Part shown: positions 1 to 6,392 of the stretch, one piece after another | How the letters are laid out: every line of letters starts with the position of its first letter | How positions within the stretch are numbered: position 1 is the stretch's first letter | Origin: an uncultured Caryophanales bacterium | GTDB lineage: Bacteria > Bacillota_I > Bacilli_A > RFN20 > CAG-826 | Length of the DNA stretch: 7,309 nucleotides | Reading direction: 5' to 3' | NCBI GenBank assembly: GCA_946404585.1 | Contig: CAMJEC010000049.1 | Coordinates: forward strand, 1 to 7,309 | Program-made: the position numbers and the translations under genes | The notes under the pieces: generated by a model | Seen by the model: only the letters and a program-made list of their open reading frames with translations | The model's database searches: none | Told to the model about the DNA's origin: nothing

Positions 1-7
1 ATTTCAT
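1..7 (-). CDS. Possible 5' end of a further minus-strand gene (two codons only)
   Basis: On the minus strand an ATG AAA begins at base 7 and runs off the window. A strong Shine-Dalgarno-like string (GGAGGGG, plus-strand bases 16-22) lies 8 bases upstream, a normal spacing. The product cannot be named because only two codons are visible. The ribosome site falls in the 3' side of the terminator hairpin at 11-47, so the ATG could also be chance. The call rests on the SD spacing alone. Confidence 0.3.
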
Positions 8-10
8 GAT

Positions 11-47
11 AAAAACCCCTCCAGTTGGTTGTCCAACTTTTGGGGTT
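11..47 (-). terminator. Rho-independent terminator of the tetraspan gene at 89-613
   Basis: Read on the minus strand, AACCCC (47-42) pairs with GGGGTT (19-14) and AGTTGG (38-33) pairs with CCAACT (28-23). The two helices are separated by a small 3x3 internal loop, the apical loop is 4 bases, and five U residues follow (15-11). It begins 42 bases after the stop codon at 89-91. The GGAGGGG in its 3' arm may also serve as the SD of the next gene. Confidence 0.85.
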
Positions 48-88
48 CATATCACTTTGACACTCTTTATTGTTAATTAATTATTTAA

Positions 89-613
89 TTATTTCTTTTC
101 GACTAAAGCTAAGACAGCTGGGCAAGCAGAAGCAACACCGCCAAGAATAGCAAGAATAGCTGCAACAACCCATCCGGCGCCTAAAACAAAGTTCTTTGTA
201 TCACCTAATTCATTCGCACTGAAGAAAGCAGGAAGTGTGAAGAAAATGAAGATACCAGCGACTAATAATAAGCCACCAGCGATGAGAGCGATGAGACCAC
301 CGAACTTTTCTAAAGCTTTGATCTTAACAAAGACCATGATAGCGCTGACTAATAAAGCGACTAAAGCAACGATGATGAAAATGAAAGCAAGAACAGCATT
401 CCATGCAGCCTTTCCTTCAAATTCGCCGACGATACTGATGCCGCCCCAAGCACCTAAACTTTGGCCTTTACCAAATAAAGCGGCTGGACCATCATACCAA
501 CCTTTGAGGTTTCCATTAGCATACTCGACACTATGTGTGGCAAATAAAAGAATGAATGCCACAATAGCTAAAAGTAATGCGCAAAGTGGAGCAAATTTTA
601 AAACTTTTTTCAT
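89..613 (-). CDS. Four-helix membrane protein, function unknown
   Basis: A 174-residue integral membrane protein that I do not recognise. Hydrophobic segments lie near residues 8-27, 71-97, 104-127 and 143-171. A loop of about 43 residues rich in Gly, Trp and aromatic residues separates helices 1 and 2, and a shorter loop separates helices 3 and 4. The N-terminal MKK and C-terminal EKK favour a cytoplasmic location for both ends, giving a tetraspan layout with one large outside loop. The layout resembles claudin-like tetraspans in shape only, and no functional motif is visible. The ATG at 613 is preceded by AAAGGAG about 8 bases upstream. Terminators on both sides (660-690 and 11-47) mark it as a single-gene transcript. 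It is probably real and expressed, but nothing shows its role. Confidence 0.8.
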   Translation of the reverse strand: MKKVLKFAPLCALLLAIVAFILLFATHSVEYANGNLKGWYDGPAALFGKGQSLGAWGGISIVGEFEGKAAWNAVLAFIFIIVALVALLVSAIMVFVKIKALEKFGGLIALIAGGLLLVAGIFIFFTLPAFFSANELGDTKNFVLGAGWVVAAILAILGGVASACPAVLALVEKK

Positions 614-620
614 TATAAAG

Positions 621-655
621 TCTCCTTTTATGTAATTTAATTTTAGAATTATTCT
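621..655 (-). promoter_or_regulatory. Possible promoter -10, palindrome and SD ahead of the tetraspan gene
   Basis: On the minus strand a TAAAAT box (645-640) lies about 27 bases before the ATG at 613, with an AAGGAGA ribosome site near 627-621. An 11-base palindrome, AGAATTATTCT (645-655), sits directly on the upstream side of the -10 box and could be an operator. No convincing -35 is present, only T-rich sequence. Because a terminator ends just upstream, a promoter is needed somewhere in this interval, but its exact place is weakly supported. Confidence 0.35.
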
Positions 656-659
656 TTTA

Positions 660-690
660 AAAATAAAAGAGGTTTTTTAATACACCTCTT
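660..690 (-). terminator. Terminator of the envelope cassette, overlapping the last codons of the gene at 677-1126
   Basis: On the minus strand AAGAGGT (690-684, with its flanking base) pairs with ACCTCTT (673-667) around a 10-base loop, followed by a U-rich tail (TTTTATTTT). The first arm lies inside the Glu-Glu-Val codons at the end of the preceding gene, and the TAA stop falls in the loop. A ribosome finishing translation would therefore cover the first arm. Confidence 0.75.
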
Positions 691-1126
691 CATTATTTTT
701 TCTATTTTTATGTTTCCTGGTTTGTATGAACGAATATATGAAAATCGCTATATAAGCTCCTCCTCCAACGACTAGGAAGACGATTGATAAGACTGTGTAA
801 ATGGTAAGCATCACTCTATTAGTGGTCCCATAAATCTCGATAACCCCAATAAAAATTGAACGGATAGTGAGCATCGCTACACCGAAATTATATACGCACG
901 CAGTAGCCATCCCTGGGACTTTTTCCAAAGGAATATAAGCCAGGGCGAGGTACACAAATGCGCCTAATGTGCATGGGATAATCCACGCTAAATACATCGC
1001 AGGAGAAAAGACATTATTACTAAACATTTCATAAATACCGCCAAAAAGGCCAACAAAAATTGTTATGCCGATATAGATAAAGGCAGTCTTTAAGGTGTTA
1101 CGCTTGATTCTTTCCGATATAAACAA
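677..1126 (-). CDS. Four-helix membrane protein of the envelope cassette, function unknown (TTG start)
   Basis: A 149-residue membrane protein with hydrophobic segments near residues 13-31, 45-66, 74-98 and 107-133. Its C-terminal tail is very basic and cytoplasmic (RKHKNRKNNEE). I see no catalytic motif and do not recognise the family. The start is a TTG codon at 1126. It is supported by a strong SD, AGAGGTGA (1140-1133), six bases upstream, and the gene overlaps the end of the phosphodiester glycosidase gene by 29 bases. This overlap implies co-translation with the glycosidase and the GT2/GtrA gene, so a role in moving or modifying the same cell-surface glycan is a reasonable guess. It is not homology-based. 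Its small size and four helices are GtrA-like in shape, but the GtrA end motifs (the tryptophan-valine-phenylalanine and asparagine-rich segments) are not evident. Confidence 0.8.
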   Translation of the reverse strand: MFISERIKRNTLKTAFIYIGITIFVGLFGGIYEMFSNNVFSPAMYLAWIIPCTLGAFVYLALAYIPLEKVPGMATACVYNFGVAMLTIRSIFIGVIEIYGTTNRVMLTIYTVLSIVFLVVGGGAYIAIFIYSFIQTRKHKNRKNNEEVY

Positions 1127-2240
1127 TGTCGCTCACCTCTCTTTGCTTAACTGTTTTATCACCTTCCAATTGACCTGGTGTATTTACTAAATGTCCTAAT
1201 TTATTCGCATTACCTGTTCCATCATCAAGATACATTGTTGCGGAGCCACCTCCATCGAGGTTATAAGCTGTTTCACAATGTAGATTTTTCATGATTGTTC
1301 CTAGAGTGAATAATGAGATGCCGCTACTTTCGCTATTTCTACCATCAGAAACCACAAAGCAATAGTGGTTAGGAGAAATAATTCCAATCGCACATCTTTG
1401 ATTTCTATTACCGCTTAAAGCAACACCAACTTCTTCATTTTCATTAACGGAAACTTCGTTTTCCTTAACTAATGCTGGACCAAATGAGAAGACTTGCCAT
1501 GGATTTTGAGCGGTTACTTCTTCAAAAGAAGTATATCTTTCATCAATAACCGCAAAAGTACCATCACCACGGATAATTAAGTCTTCCGCTTTAGAAGTGG
1601 TGCCTCTCATACGATTAAGATTTTTAGTGTCTCTTAAAGGCACGCCATTTCTAACAACATAGCCACCTTCTTGTTCTCCATATGTATCGCCGTTAATTGC
1701 TAAGATACCTTTCTTGCGTTTACAAATATCGCTTGTTCTTTCTTTGATATGCATGCCATATGTATCTTTAGCTAAAGCGGTTTTAAAATAACCAAGAGAA
1801 TTAATTCTTATGTCAGCGACATAGTATGTCGTTGTATCTGCATCATCTCTATGGGTGGTGATATCGATATAAATATCTGGATCAGAATAGTGTTCTCTTT
1901 CTCTAAATACTTTTTCAGGAGTAAATAAAGCCGCAATTTGTTCAGTTGTTAAATTCTCATAATATTCATTAGCGACCGGAACGGAACTTTGACTGCTATT
2001 GCTACTGCTACTAGAAAAATTATATGAAGAACTACTGGTATTACTAGAAGAACTGGTATTGCTACTACTTGAAGAAGTAGATGATTTAGAAGATGATGGT
2101 GTTCCAAATGAGAAGCCACTGTTATGGTCAATATCTACTGCTTTAGCGTTCTTAACAATAATGAAAGTATCGAGAAAAGAGTAGGTAGTGAAACAAACAC
2201 CTACGATAGTAAAGATGACAGGTAAAACTAACTTCTTCAC
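1098..2240 (-). CDS. Membrane-anchored phosphodiester glycosidase family protein (NAGPA domain) with serine-rich stalk
   Basis: A 380-residue exported protein. An N-terminal signal-anchor helix (about residues 5-30) is followed by a low-complexity stalk of mostly serine with Asn and Thr (about 49-86), then a catalytic-type domain (about 120-376). The domain shows the hallmarks of the NAGPA/phosphodiester glycosidase family (PF09992): AINGD at 181-185, RCAIGI at 282-287, VVSDGR at 296-301 and NLDGGGSATMYLD at 327-339. Mammalian NAGPA removes N-acetylglucosamine from a phosphodiester, and some bacterial relatives act on cell-surface or exopolysaccharide phosphodiester-linked sugars. The substrate here is unknown. 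The start is GTG at 2240 and shares a GTGA overlap with the TGA stop of the upstream GT2/GtrA gene, so translation is probably coupled. The downstream gene starts inside its 3' end. The stalk would hold the domain away from the membrane, within or beyond the wall. The family call is strong and the reaction in this organism is inferred. Confidence 0.9.
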   Translation of the reverse strand: MKKLVLPVIFTIVGVCFTTYSFLDTFIIVKNAKAVDIDHNSGFSFGTPSSSKSSTSSSSSNTSSSSNTSSSSYNFSSSSSNSSQSSVPVANEYYENLTTEQIAALFTPEKVFREREHYSDPDIYIDITTHRDDADTTTYYVADIRINSLGYFKTALAKDTYGMHIKERTSDICKRKKGILAINGDTYGEQEGGYVVRNGVPLRDTKNLNRMRGTTSKAEDLIIRGDGTFAVIDERYTSFEEVTAQNPWQVFSFGPALVKENEVSVNENEEVGVALSGNRNQRCAIGIISPNHYCFVVSDGRNSESSGISLFTLGTIMKNLHCETAYNLDGGGSATMYLDDGTGNANKLGHLVNTPGQLEGDKTVKQREVSDIVYIGKNQA

Positions 2241-3304
2241 TCTTTTTTCTTCTTTCTAAAGACAAATAGTCTTTGAATAATCCAACTAACTATAAACATT
2301 GTACCTTCTACAATAATCTTCGCAAGTACTTCGTACATACCCGCTTTACTTACCAATAACCAAACTAGTGAAGTATTGATTGTTAAAATGAATATGGCAA
2401 GACCAGCATATTGTAATAATGCTTTCCAAACTTTCTTCTTACTCCTAAAGACAAAAATGTAATTAAGAGTGAAATTAACAGAGGCGCTGATAACTCTAGC
2501 GCTAATGTTACAGCCAATAATCCAGTACTGCCATGCTTCAGTAGTAGGATCTACAAAGTATGTTTTAGCGAGCCAAGTAAATAACGCAAATAAGCCAACA
2601 TCAACACCAAAACCAATTAAAGAAGAAAGTGAGAACTTCAATACTTCAAAAAGAATTCTCATCGTATCCTTAAAAGGATTGTAGTGGGTACCAGCGTTAT
2701 TATCGATATAAATGGTTTCAATTTTAACTTCTTTAACAGAAATATTATTTCTAACCGCATCTAATAAGACATTCATCTCATATTCATAACGGTCGCCCTT
2801 GATATCAATCATTCTATCTAGTAGGTCATAATCAAACGCTCTTAGACCAGTTTGAGTATCGTAAATCTTATGACGAGTGGAAATTAAGAATGATAATCTC
2901 GCCATGAAATTACCAAAACGACTCTTAAATGGGGCTTTCTTATCAAAAATACGACTGCCTAACACTAAAGTGTTTTCTTCGTGATTCTCACATTCATCAC
3001 AAATTCTCACGGCATCAGAAACACGATGTTGTCCATCTGAATCTAATGTCACAACAATACAATCTTGGAAATTTTCTTTAATATATTTCAAACCATGCTT
3101 TAAGGCATAACCTTTACCATGATTAGTGTCATACGCTAAGTAGTGGACTTCACTAGGAAGTCTAGTAAAGACATCATCATAATTTGGACCACTTCCATCA
3201 TTAACCACAACCACATTAAAATCGTTTGTTAAAAGTTCATTTACAACATCCAACAAAACAAAATCAGGTTCGTAAGATGGGACTAGGGCCACTCTAAGTT
3301 TCAT
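2237..3304 (-). CDS. Glycosyltransferase family 2 / GtrA fusion (lipid-linked sugar synthase and translocase type)
   Basis: A 355-residue fusion. Residues 3-215 form a GT-A fold family 2 glycosyltransferase: the nucleotide-binding start VALVPSYEPD (5-14), VNDGS (34-38), GKGYALKHG (63-71), the metal-binding DSD in LDSDGQH (87-93) and the acceptor-side DTQTGLR (149-155). Residues 222-355 form a four-helix GtrA domain ending in a basic FVFRKKKKE tail. Family 2 enzymes of this type resemble polyprenyl-phosphate-hexose synthases such as dolichyl-phosphate mannose synthase. GtrA domains are thought to aid flipping of such carriers. The fusion would therefore make an undecaprenyl-phosphate sugar and help present it outside; this is inference. 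The ATG at 3304 is required because the conserved fold starts at residue 4, yet no SD precedes it and a TATAAT box lies only 11 bases upstream. It is the first gene of a three-gene operon with the NAGPA-type protein and a small membrane protein. Confidence 0.92.
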   Translation of the reverse strand: MKLRVALVPSYEPDFVLLDVVNELLTNDFNVVVVNDGSGPNYDDVFTRLPSEVHYLAYDTNHGKGYALKHGLKYIKENFQDCIVVTLDSDGQHRVSDAVRICDECENHEENTLVLGSRIFDKKAPFKSRFGNFMARLSFLISTRHKIYDTQTGLRAFDYDLLDRMIDIKGDRYEYEMNVLLDAVRNNISVKEVKIETIYIDNNAGTHYNPFKDTMRILFEVLKFSLSSLIGFGVDVGLFALFTWLAKTYFVDPTTEAWQYWIIGCNISARVISASVNFTLNYIFVFRSKKKVWKALLQYAGLAIFILTINTSLVWLLVSKAGMYEVLAKIIVEGTMFIVSWIIQRLFVFRKKKKE

Positions 3305-3344
3305 AGCTTAATACTATTATAATGACCTTAAATATAACTAAAAA
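3305..3344 (-). promoter_or_regulatory. Promoter of the envelope cassette, giving a leaderless or nearly leaderless mRNA
   Basis: On the minus strand a perfect TATAAT (3321-3316) is separated from the ATG at 3304 by 11 bases. A T-rich -35-like hexamer, TTTTTA (3344-3339), lies 17 bases upstream, inside the U tract of the preceding terminator. Initiation about 7 bases after the -10 would leave a 5' leader of about 5 bases. No Shine-Dalgarno sequence is present between the box and the start codon. Confidence 0.6.
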
Positions 3345-3370
3345 ACAGCATTTTCTCAAGGAAAGTGCTG
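3339..3370 (-). terminator. Terminator of the mgtE-gtrA unit (possibly bidirectional)
   Basis: CAGCATTTTC (3346-3355) pairs with GAAAGTGCTG (3361-3370) as a 10-bp stem with one G-T pair and a 5-base loop. On the minus strand it is followed by six U residues (3345-3340). A T5 run (3372-3376) also follows on the plus strand, but no plus-strand gene reaches it. It lies 25 bases after the gtrA stop codon and separates that unit from the glycosyltransferase cassette. Confidence 0.88.
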
Positions 3371-3395
3371 ATTTTTACTAACTTTATTAAAATGT

Positions 3396-3911
3396 TTACT
3401 CTTGAATCTGTTCAGGCTTACGTTTGTAGAGAATGTATTTCCTAGAGAAATAATTCCAAATAAGACCAATGAGAGTTTTAAGCACAAAGGCTACTGCAAA
3501 CATCCAGAACACTAGATCTCCCCAGAAGGTGAATTTAAGGATGTAATTGATTTGTACTTCTGTAATATTAACACCCATCGTGGATTCGAATATCACTTTA
3601 CATAACCAATAAGTCCCAAAGCTTAAGCCAAAGGCAATTGCACTAAAGATGACAAACAAAATAACAAATCTTTTTGACTTAGTAACGGATTCATCTTGCT
3701 TACCTTTAAACACCCAATAAGTAGATAAAATGTAGTTTAAAATAACTGAGACAAGGAAACCAAGGAAAATGGAGATGGCTTCACTAGCAAGATCTGGTAA
3801 AAATGCGAATAGTTGATGGCATAAAAAAACAGTTAGCGCATCGACTGCGGCCGCAGCTATACCAGTAATAAGGAACTTAACTAGTTCCCACATGTTGTCT
3901 TTTTTATTCAT
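3396..3911 (-). CDS. Stand-alone GtrA family membrane protein
   Basis: A 171-residue protein with four predicted membrane helices (about 10-31, 42-66, 82-106 and 132-154). It has typical GtrA features: FLITGIAAAAVDALTVF near the N-terminus, NYILSTYWVFKG at 59-70 closing helix 2, and NYFSRKYILYKRK at 153-165 closing helix 4. GtrA proteins are linked to translocation of undecaprenyl-phosphate-linked sugars in glycan or teichoic-acid glucosylation. The biochemical role is established for few members. The stretch between helices 3 and 4 is longer than in minimal GtrA proteins. The gene starts 4 bases after the mgtE stop with only a weak SD (TTAGGT), so translation is probably coupled to mgtE. It has no glycosyltransferase beside it in its own unit, but the next operon downstream encodes a GT2/GtrA fusion. 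Confidence 0.88.
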   Translation of the reverse strand: MNKKDNMWELVKFLITGIAAAAVDALTVFLCHQLFAFLPDLASEAISIFLGFLVSVILNYILSTYWVFKGKQDESVTKSKRFVILFVIFSAIAFGLSFGTYWLCKVIFESTMGVNITEVQINYILKFTFWGDLVFWMFAVAFVLKTLIGLIWNYFSRKYILYKRKPEQIQE

Positions 3912-3915
3912 ATTT

Positions 3916-5367
3916 TTATAAACCTAACATTGGTCCGAACACAAAGGTCCAGAGTAAGAAGTATGTAAGTAATGTAATGACGTCAACCAAAGTAGTGGTG
4001 AATGGGCCACACACAACGGCTGGGTCAAGTCTAAAGGCTTTTGCTAAGAATGGAAGCATACATGCGACCATACGTGAAACGATCATTGCCACGAACAATG
4101 TAGCGGCAATTAAGCCTGAAACAACTAACTTCACGCTCATCTCTGACATATTCCAGCCAGGATGTGCTTCTTGAACACCTTTGATTGATTCAGCGACATT
4201 AGCAATACCAACACTTGTTTCAAATAAAATCCACGCAAATGCAAAGGCACCGACAATTCCAGCAATACATAATGCGACACGGAATTCCTTCCAAATAACA
4301 CGTTTAAAGTCGCCTCTTCCAAATTCATCCAAAGAGATAGAACGAACGATAAGGGTAGTGGTTTGACCACCTGCATTACCACCAGCATCAGTCACTAGTG
4401 ACATAAAGAATGATAATAATGTTAAGGATGCGATAGCGCCTTCAAATCTTGAAATAATCAGAGTTGAGAACATTTGTAAGACAATCAAGATTAAAATCCA
4501 AGGTACACACTTTAAAACCAATTTGAGAACAGGTGTCTTCAAATATGGTTCATCCATGTTGGAGATTTGGTTTAAGTGAGCGATATCTTCAGTCGCTTCT
4601 TCAACGATGATGTCGACCACGTCATCGATGGTGATGATACCAATGATTTTGTTTTCATTGTTCACAACCGCCATAGCGTTAAGGTCATAACGTTTGAACA
4701 TGTTAGCGACTTCTTCTTGGTCATCATTAACATTACATGTCACAAAGTCACGGTCCATGACATCGCTTAAGATTTCATCATCTTTAGCAAAGATCAAATC
4801 ATCCAAGTTAATGGTGCCCAAAAGATTACGCTTAGAGTCTCTAACAAAGACTGTATAAACGGTCTCTGCATCTTTACCACGTTGACGAATAATCTTTAAA
4901 GCTTCTTTGACTGTTAATGTATCTTTCATATCAAGATACTCAGTGGTCATTACTGAACCAGCAGTGTTGTCTTTGTAGTTTAAAAGGTTATTGACGTCTT
5001 TTCTTAAATCAGCAGGACATGCTTTGAGAACTCTGGCCACGACATTAGCAGGCATTTCTTCCAATGTATCAACGATATCGTCAGCGAAGGAGTTGTCTAA
5101 TAATTCAATTAATTGCTTATCAGTGAAAGCATTAATGATCATCTCTTGCTGTTCATTTGTTAATTCGGTGAAGAAATCACTAGTGTATTCACTATTAACT
5201 GTTCTAAAGATATAAAGAAAAACAGCAGCGTCTTCAACTTCGTCTAAGGCTTCCGCAATATCGATGTTAGGAGTAACTTCGAATATTTCCTTAAGTTCTT
5301 TAGCGTTGCGATTCTTAACAGCGGTAAGTATGCGATCAGTTAATAATTCTTCAACGATTTCTTCCAT
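3916..5367 (-). CDS. mgtE: MgtE-type magnesium transporter
   Basis: A 483-residue protein with the full MgtE layout. A cytoplasmic alpha-helical N domain (about 15-130) carries the DNTAGSVMT junction (133-141). Two CBS domains follow (about 140-200 and 203-260) with acidic Mg2+-sensing residues (VEEATED, 255-261). Five membrane helices lie from about 284 to 480. The pore signature VTDAGGNAGGQ is at 325-335. LDPAVVCGPFTTTLVDV (447-463) contains Asp462, the equivalent of the Mg2+-selecting aspartate of Thermus MgtE. The protein forms dimeric Mg2+ channels that close when cytoplasmic Mg2+ fills the N/CBS sites. A hydrophilic insert (about 384-411) between helices 3 and 4 makes it longer than the roughly 450-residue Thermus protein. 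The ATG at 5367 has the SD GGCGAGG (5382-5376). The intergenic leader is too short to hold an M-box riboswitch. gtrA follows after 4 bases. Confidence 0.96.
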   Translation of the reverse strand: MEEIVEELLTDRILTAVKNRNAKELKEIFEVTPNIDIAEALDEVEDAAVFLYIFRTVNSEYTSDFFTELTNEQQEMIINAFTDKQLIELLDNSFADDIVDTLEEMPANVVARVLKACPADLRKDVNNLLNYKDNTAGSVMTTEYLDMKDTLTVKEALKIIRQRGKDAETVYTVFVRDSKRNLLGTINLDDLIFAKDDEILSDVMDRDFVTCNVNDDQEEVANMFKRYDLNAMAVVNNENKIIGIITIDDVVDIIVEEATEDIAHLNQISNMDEPYLKTPVLKLVLKCVPWILILIVLQMFSTLIISRFEGAIASLTLLSFFMSLVTDAGGNAGGQTTTLIVRSISLDEFGRGDFKRVIWKEFRVALCIAGIVGAFAFAWILFETSVGIANVAESIKGVQEAHPGWNMSEMSVKLVVSGLIAATLFVAMIVSRMVACMLPFLAKAFRLDPAVVCGPFTTTLVDVITLLTYFLLWTFVFGPMLGL

Positions 5368-5496
5368 TTCTTTTTCCTCGCCTTAATTTTGCACACAAAA
5401 AAGATTATTGCAACAAAAAATAAAATAATTTTCATTTTTAATGAATAATAATAAGAACTTTGATAGAATACTATTCGCAAGAAAGAAGGCAATTTC
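5368..5496. promoter_or_regulatory. Divergent intergenic region between mgtE and the pduL-type gene
   Basis: These 129 bases are very A+T-rich and must hold promoters for both directions. On the plus strand an extended -10, TGATAGAAT (5461-5469), lies about 28 bases before the ATG at 5497 with only a poor -35. The ribosome site AGAAGG (5484-5489) follows. On the minus strand the mgtE SD GGCGAGG (5382-5376) is clear, but I could not place a convincing mgtE promoter. No riboswitch-like structure is evident. Confidence 0.5.
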
Positions 5497-6069
5497 ATGA
5501 AAGAAATTTTAGTTGAAACAAGTGCTCGTCACATTCACGTGACAGAAGAACAATTCAAAATATTATTTGGCGCTGATGCTAAATTAGAAGTTAGAGCGCC
5601 ATTATCTCAACCAGGTCAATTCGTCAGTTTCTCACGTTTAGACATCGTTGGTCCAAAGAAAACAATTGCTAATGTTTCCATCCTCGGACCTTTTAGAAAA
5701 GCTGGTCAAGTCGAAGTTAGTGCTACTGATGCTCGTACATTAGGTGTTCCAGCCGTCATTAGAGAATCTGGTGATTTAGCTGGTACTCCAGGTATCAAAT
5801 TAGTTGGTCCTGCTGGTGAACTCGAATTAGCGGAAGGTTGTATCGTTGCTAAACGTCATATCCATATGACACCTGCTGATGCCGCTGAATTCGGTGTTGA
5901 AAACGGTCAAATCGTTAAATTAGAAGTTAACTGCCCAGGCAGAAGCTTAATCTTTGGTGATGTCGTTGTTCGTGTAAGAGATGACTTCGCTTTAGCCTGC
6001 CACATCGATACCGATGAAAGCAATGCTGCTGGCTGCGCTGGTACTGTTTACGGTAAATTAATTAAATAA
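5497..6069 (+). CDS. pduL: PduL-type phosphate acyltransferase (phosphotransacetylase)
   Basis: A 190-residue protein covering both PduL half-domains. It interconverts acyl-CoA plus phosphate with acyl-phosphate plus CoA. Metal ligands known from the PduL structure are all present: ARHIH (10-14, His12 and His14), Glu73 in QVEVS, KRHIH (119-123, His121 and His123) and His169 in CHIDTDE. Arg67 in GPFRKAGQ matches the phosphate-contacting arginine by its spacing to the glutamate. SRTDAR-like SATDARTLGV (75-84) and ESGDLAGTPGIKLVGP (90-105) are family signatures. The catalytic domain starts directly at residue 4, so the N-terminal encapsulation helix of microcompartment versions is missing. No shell-protein genes are nearby. 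It therefore probably acts in the cytosol as the housekeeping acetyl-CoA/acetyl-phosphate enzyme in place of Pta, feeding acetate kinase; this is inference. The ATG has an AGAAGG SD, and a TSCPD-protein gene follows 2 bases after its stop. Confidence 0.93.
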   Translation: MKEILVETSARHIHVTEEQFKILFGADAKLEVRAPLSQPGQFVSFSRLDIVGPKKTIANVSILGPFRKAGQVEVSATDARTLGVPAVIRESGDLAGTPGIKLVGPAGELELAEGCIVAKRHIHMTPADAAEFGVENGQIVKLEVNCPGRSLIFGDVVVRVRDDFALACHIDTDESNAAGCAGTVYGKLIK

Positions 6070-6071
6070 TT

Positions 6072-6326
6072 ATGGAAAAGATCACATTCAAACCAAATAA
6101 CGTCTGCTCAAGAGAAATGATTATTGAACACGAAAATGGTGTGATAGTGCACGCAACCATCGTAGGGGGCTGCATGGGTAACACGCAGGGTTTATGTCGT
6201 TTAATCGAGGGTATGAAGATTGAAGATGTGATTACTAAACTTAAAGGTATTAAGTGCCGTGGTTCAAGAACAGGCGAAACATCTTGTCCTGACCAACTAG
6301 CGATAGGGCTAGAGAACAATAAGTAA
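6072..6326 (+). CDS. TSCPD-domain protein (TIGR03905-like four-cysteine family)
   Basis: An 84-residue soluble protein. It has VCS at 11-13, GGCMGN at 32-37, GIKCRG at 59-64 and the terminal TSCPDQLA at 70-77, the conserved cysteine pattern of the TIGR03905 family (Cys12, 34, 62 and 72), plus an extra Cys42. Related TSCPD domains occur at the C-terminus of some adenosylcobalamin-dependent ribonucleotide reductases. The stand-alone family has no established function, and the cysteines could bind a metal. The gene begins 2 bases after the PduL stop without a clear SD, so it probably depends on translational coupling. A strong terminator follows. The length is normal for the family and the protein looks intact. 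Confidence 0.9.
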   Translation: MEKITFKPNNVCSREMIIEHENGVIVHATIVGGCMGNTQGLCRLIEGMKIEDVITKLKGIKCRGSRTGETSCPDQLAIGLENNK

Positions 6327-6341
6327 AAACTTATAAAAATT

Positions 6342-6364
6342 AACAGGCTTAAAGCCTGTTTTTT
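6342..6364 (+). terminator. Terminator of the pduL-TSCPD unit
   Basis: AACAGGCT (6342-6349) pairs with AGCCTGTT (6353-6360) in a perfect 8-bp stem with a 3-base loop. The second arm runs straight into T residues (6359-6364). It starts 15 bases after the TSCPD stop codon. Confidence 0.92.
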
Positions 6365-6392
6365 GTTGCGCTTTATAAAAGCATCAAGTTTT

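Noticed and set aside
237..635. Plus-strand open frame opposite the tetraspan gene at 89-613
   Set aside because: It is the antisense shadow of a convincing membrane protein with SD and terminator. Its own translation is low-complexity (Lys, Met, Ala, Thr) with no ribosome site.
1990..2100. Short tandem repeat or CRISPR-like array
   Set aside because: The near-repeats are serine codons inside an intact reading frame, without regular spacers.
5368..5496. M-box magnesium riboswitch ahead of mgtE
   Set aside because: The whole intergenic region is 129 bases, shared with a divergent promoter, and shows no M-box-like helices.
5497..6326. Part of a bacterial microcompartment operon
   Set aside because: PduL lacks the encapsulation peptide, and no shell, aldehyde dehydrogenase or diol dehydratase genes are nearby.
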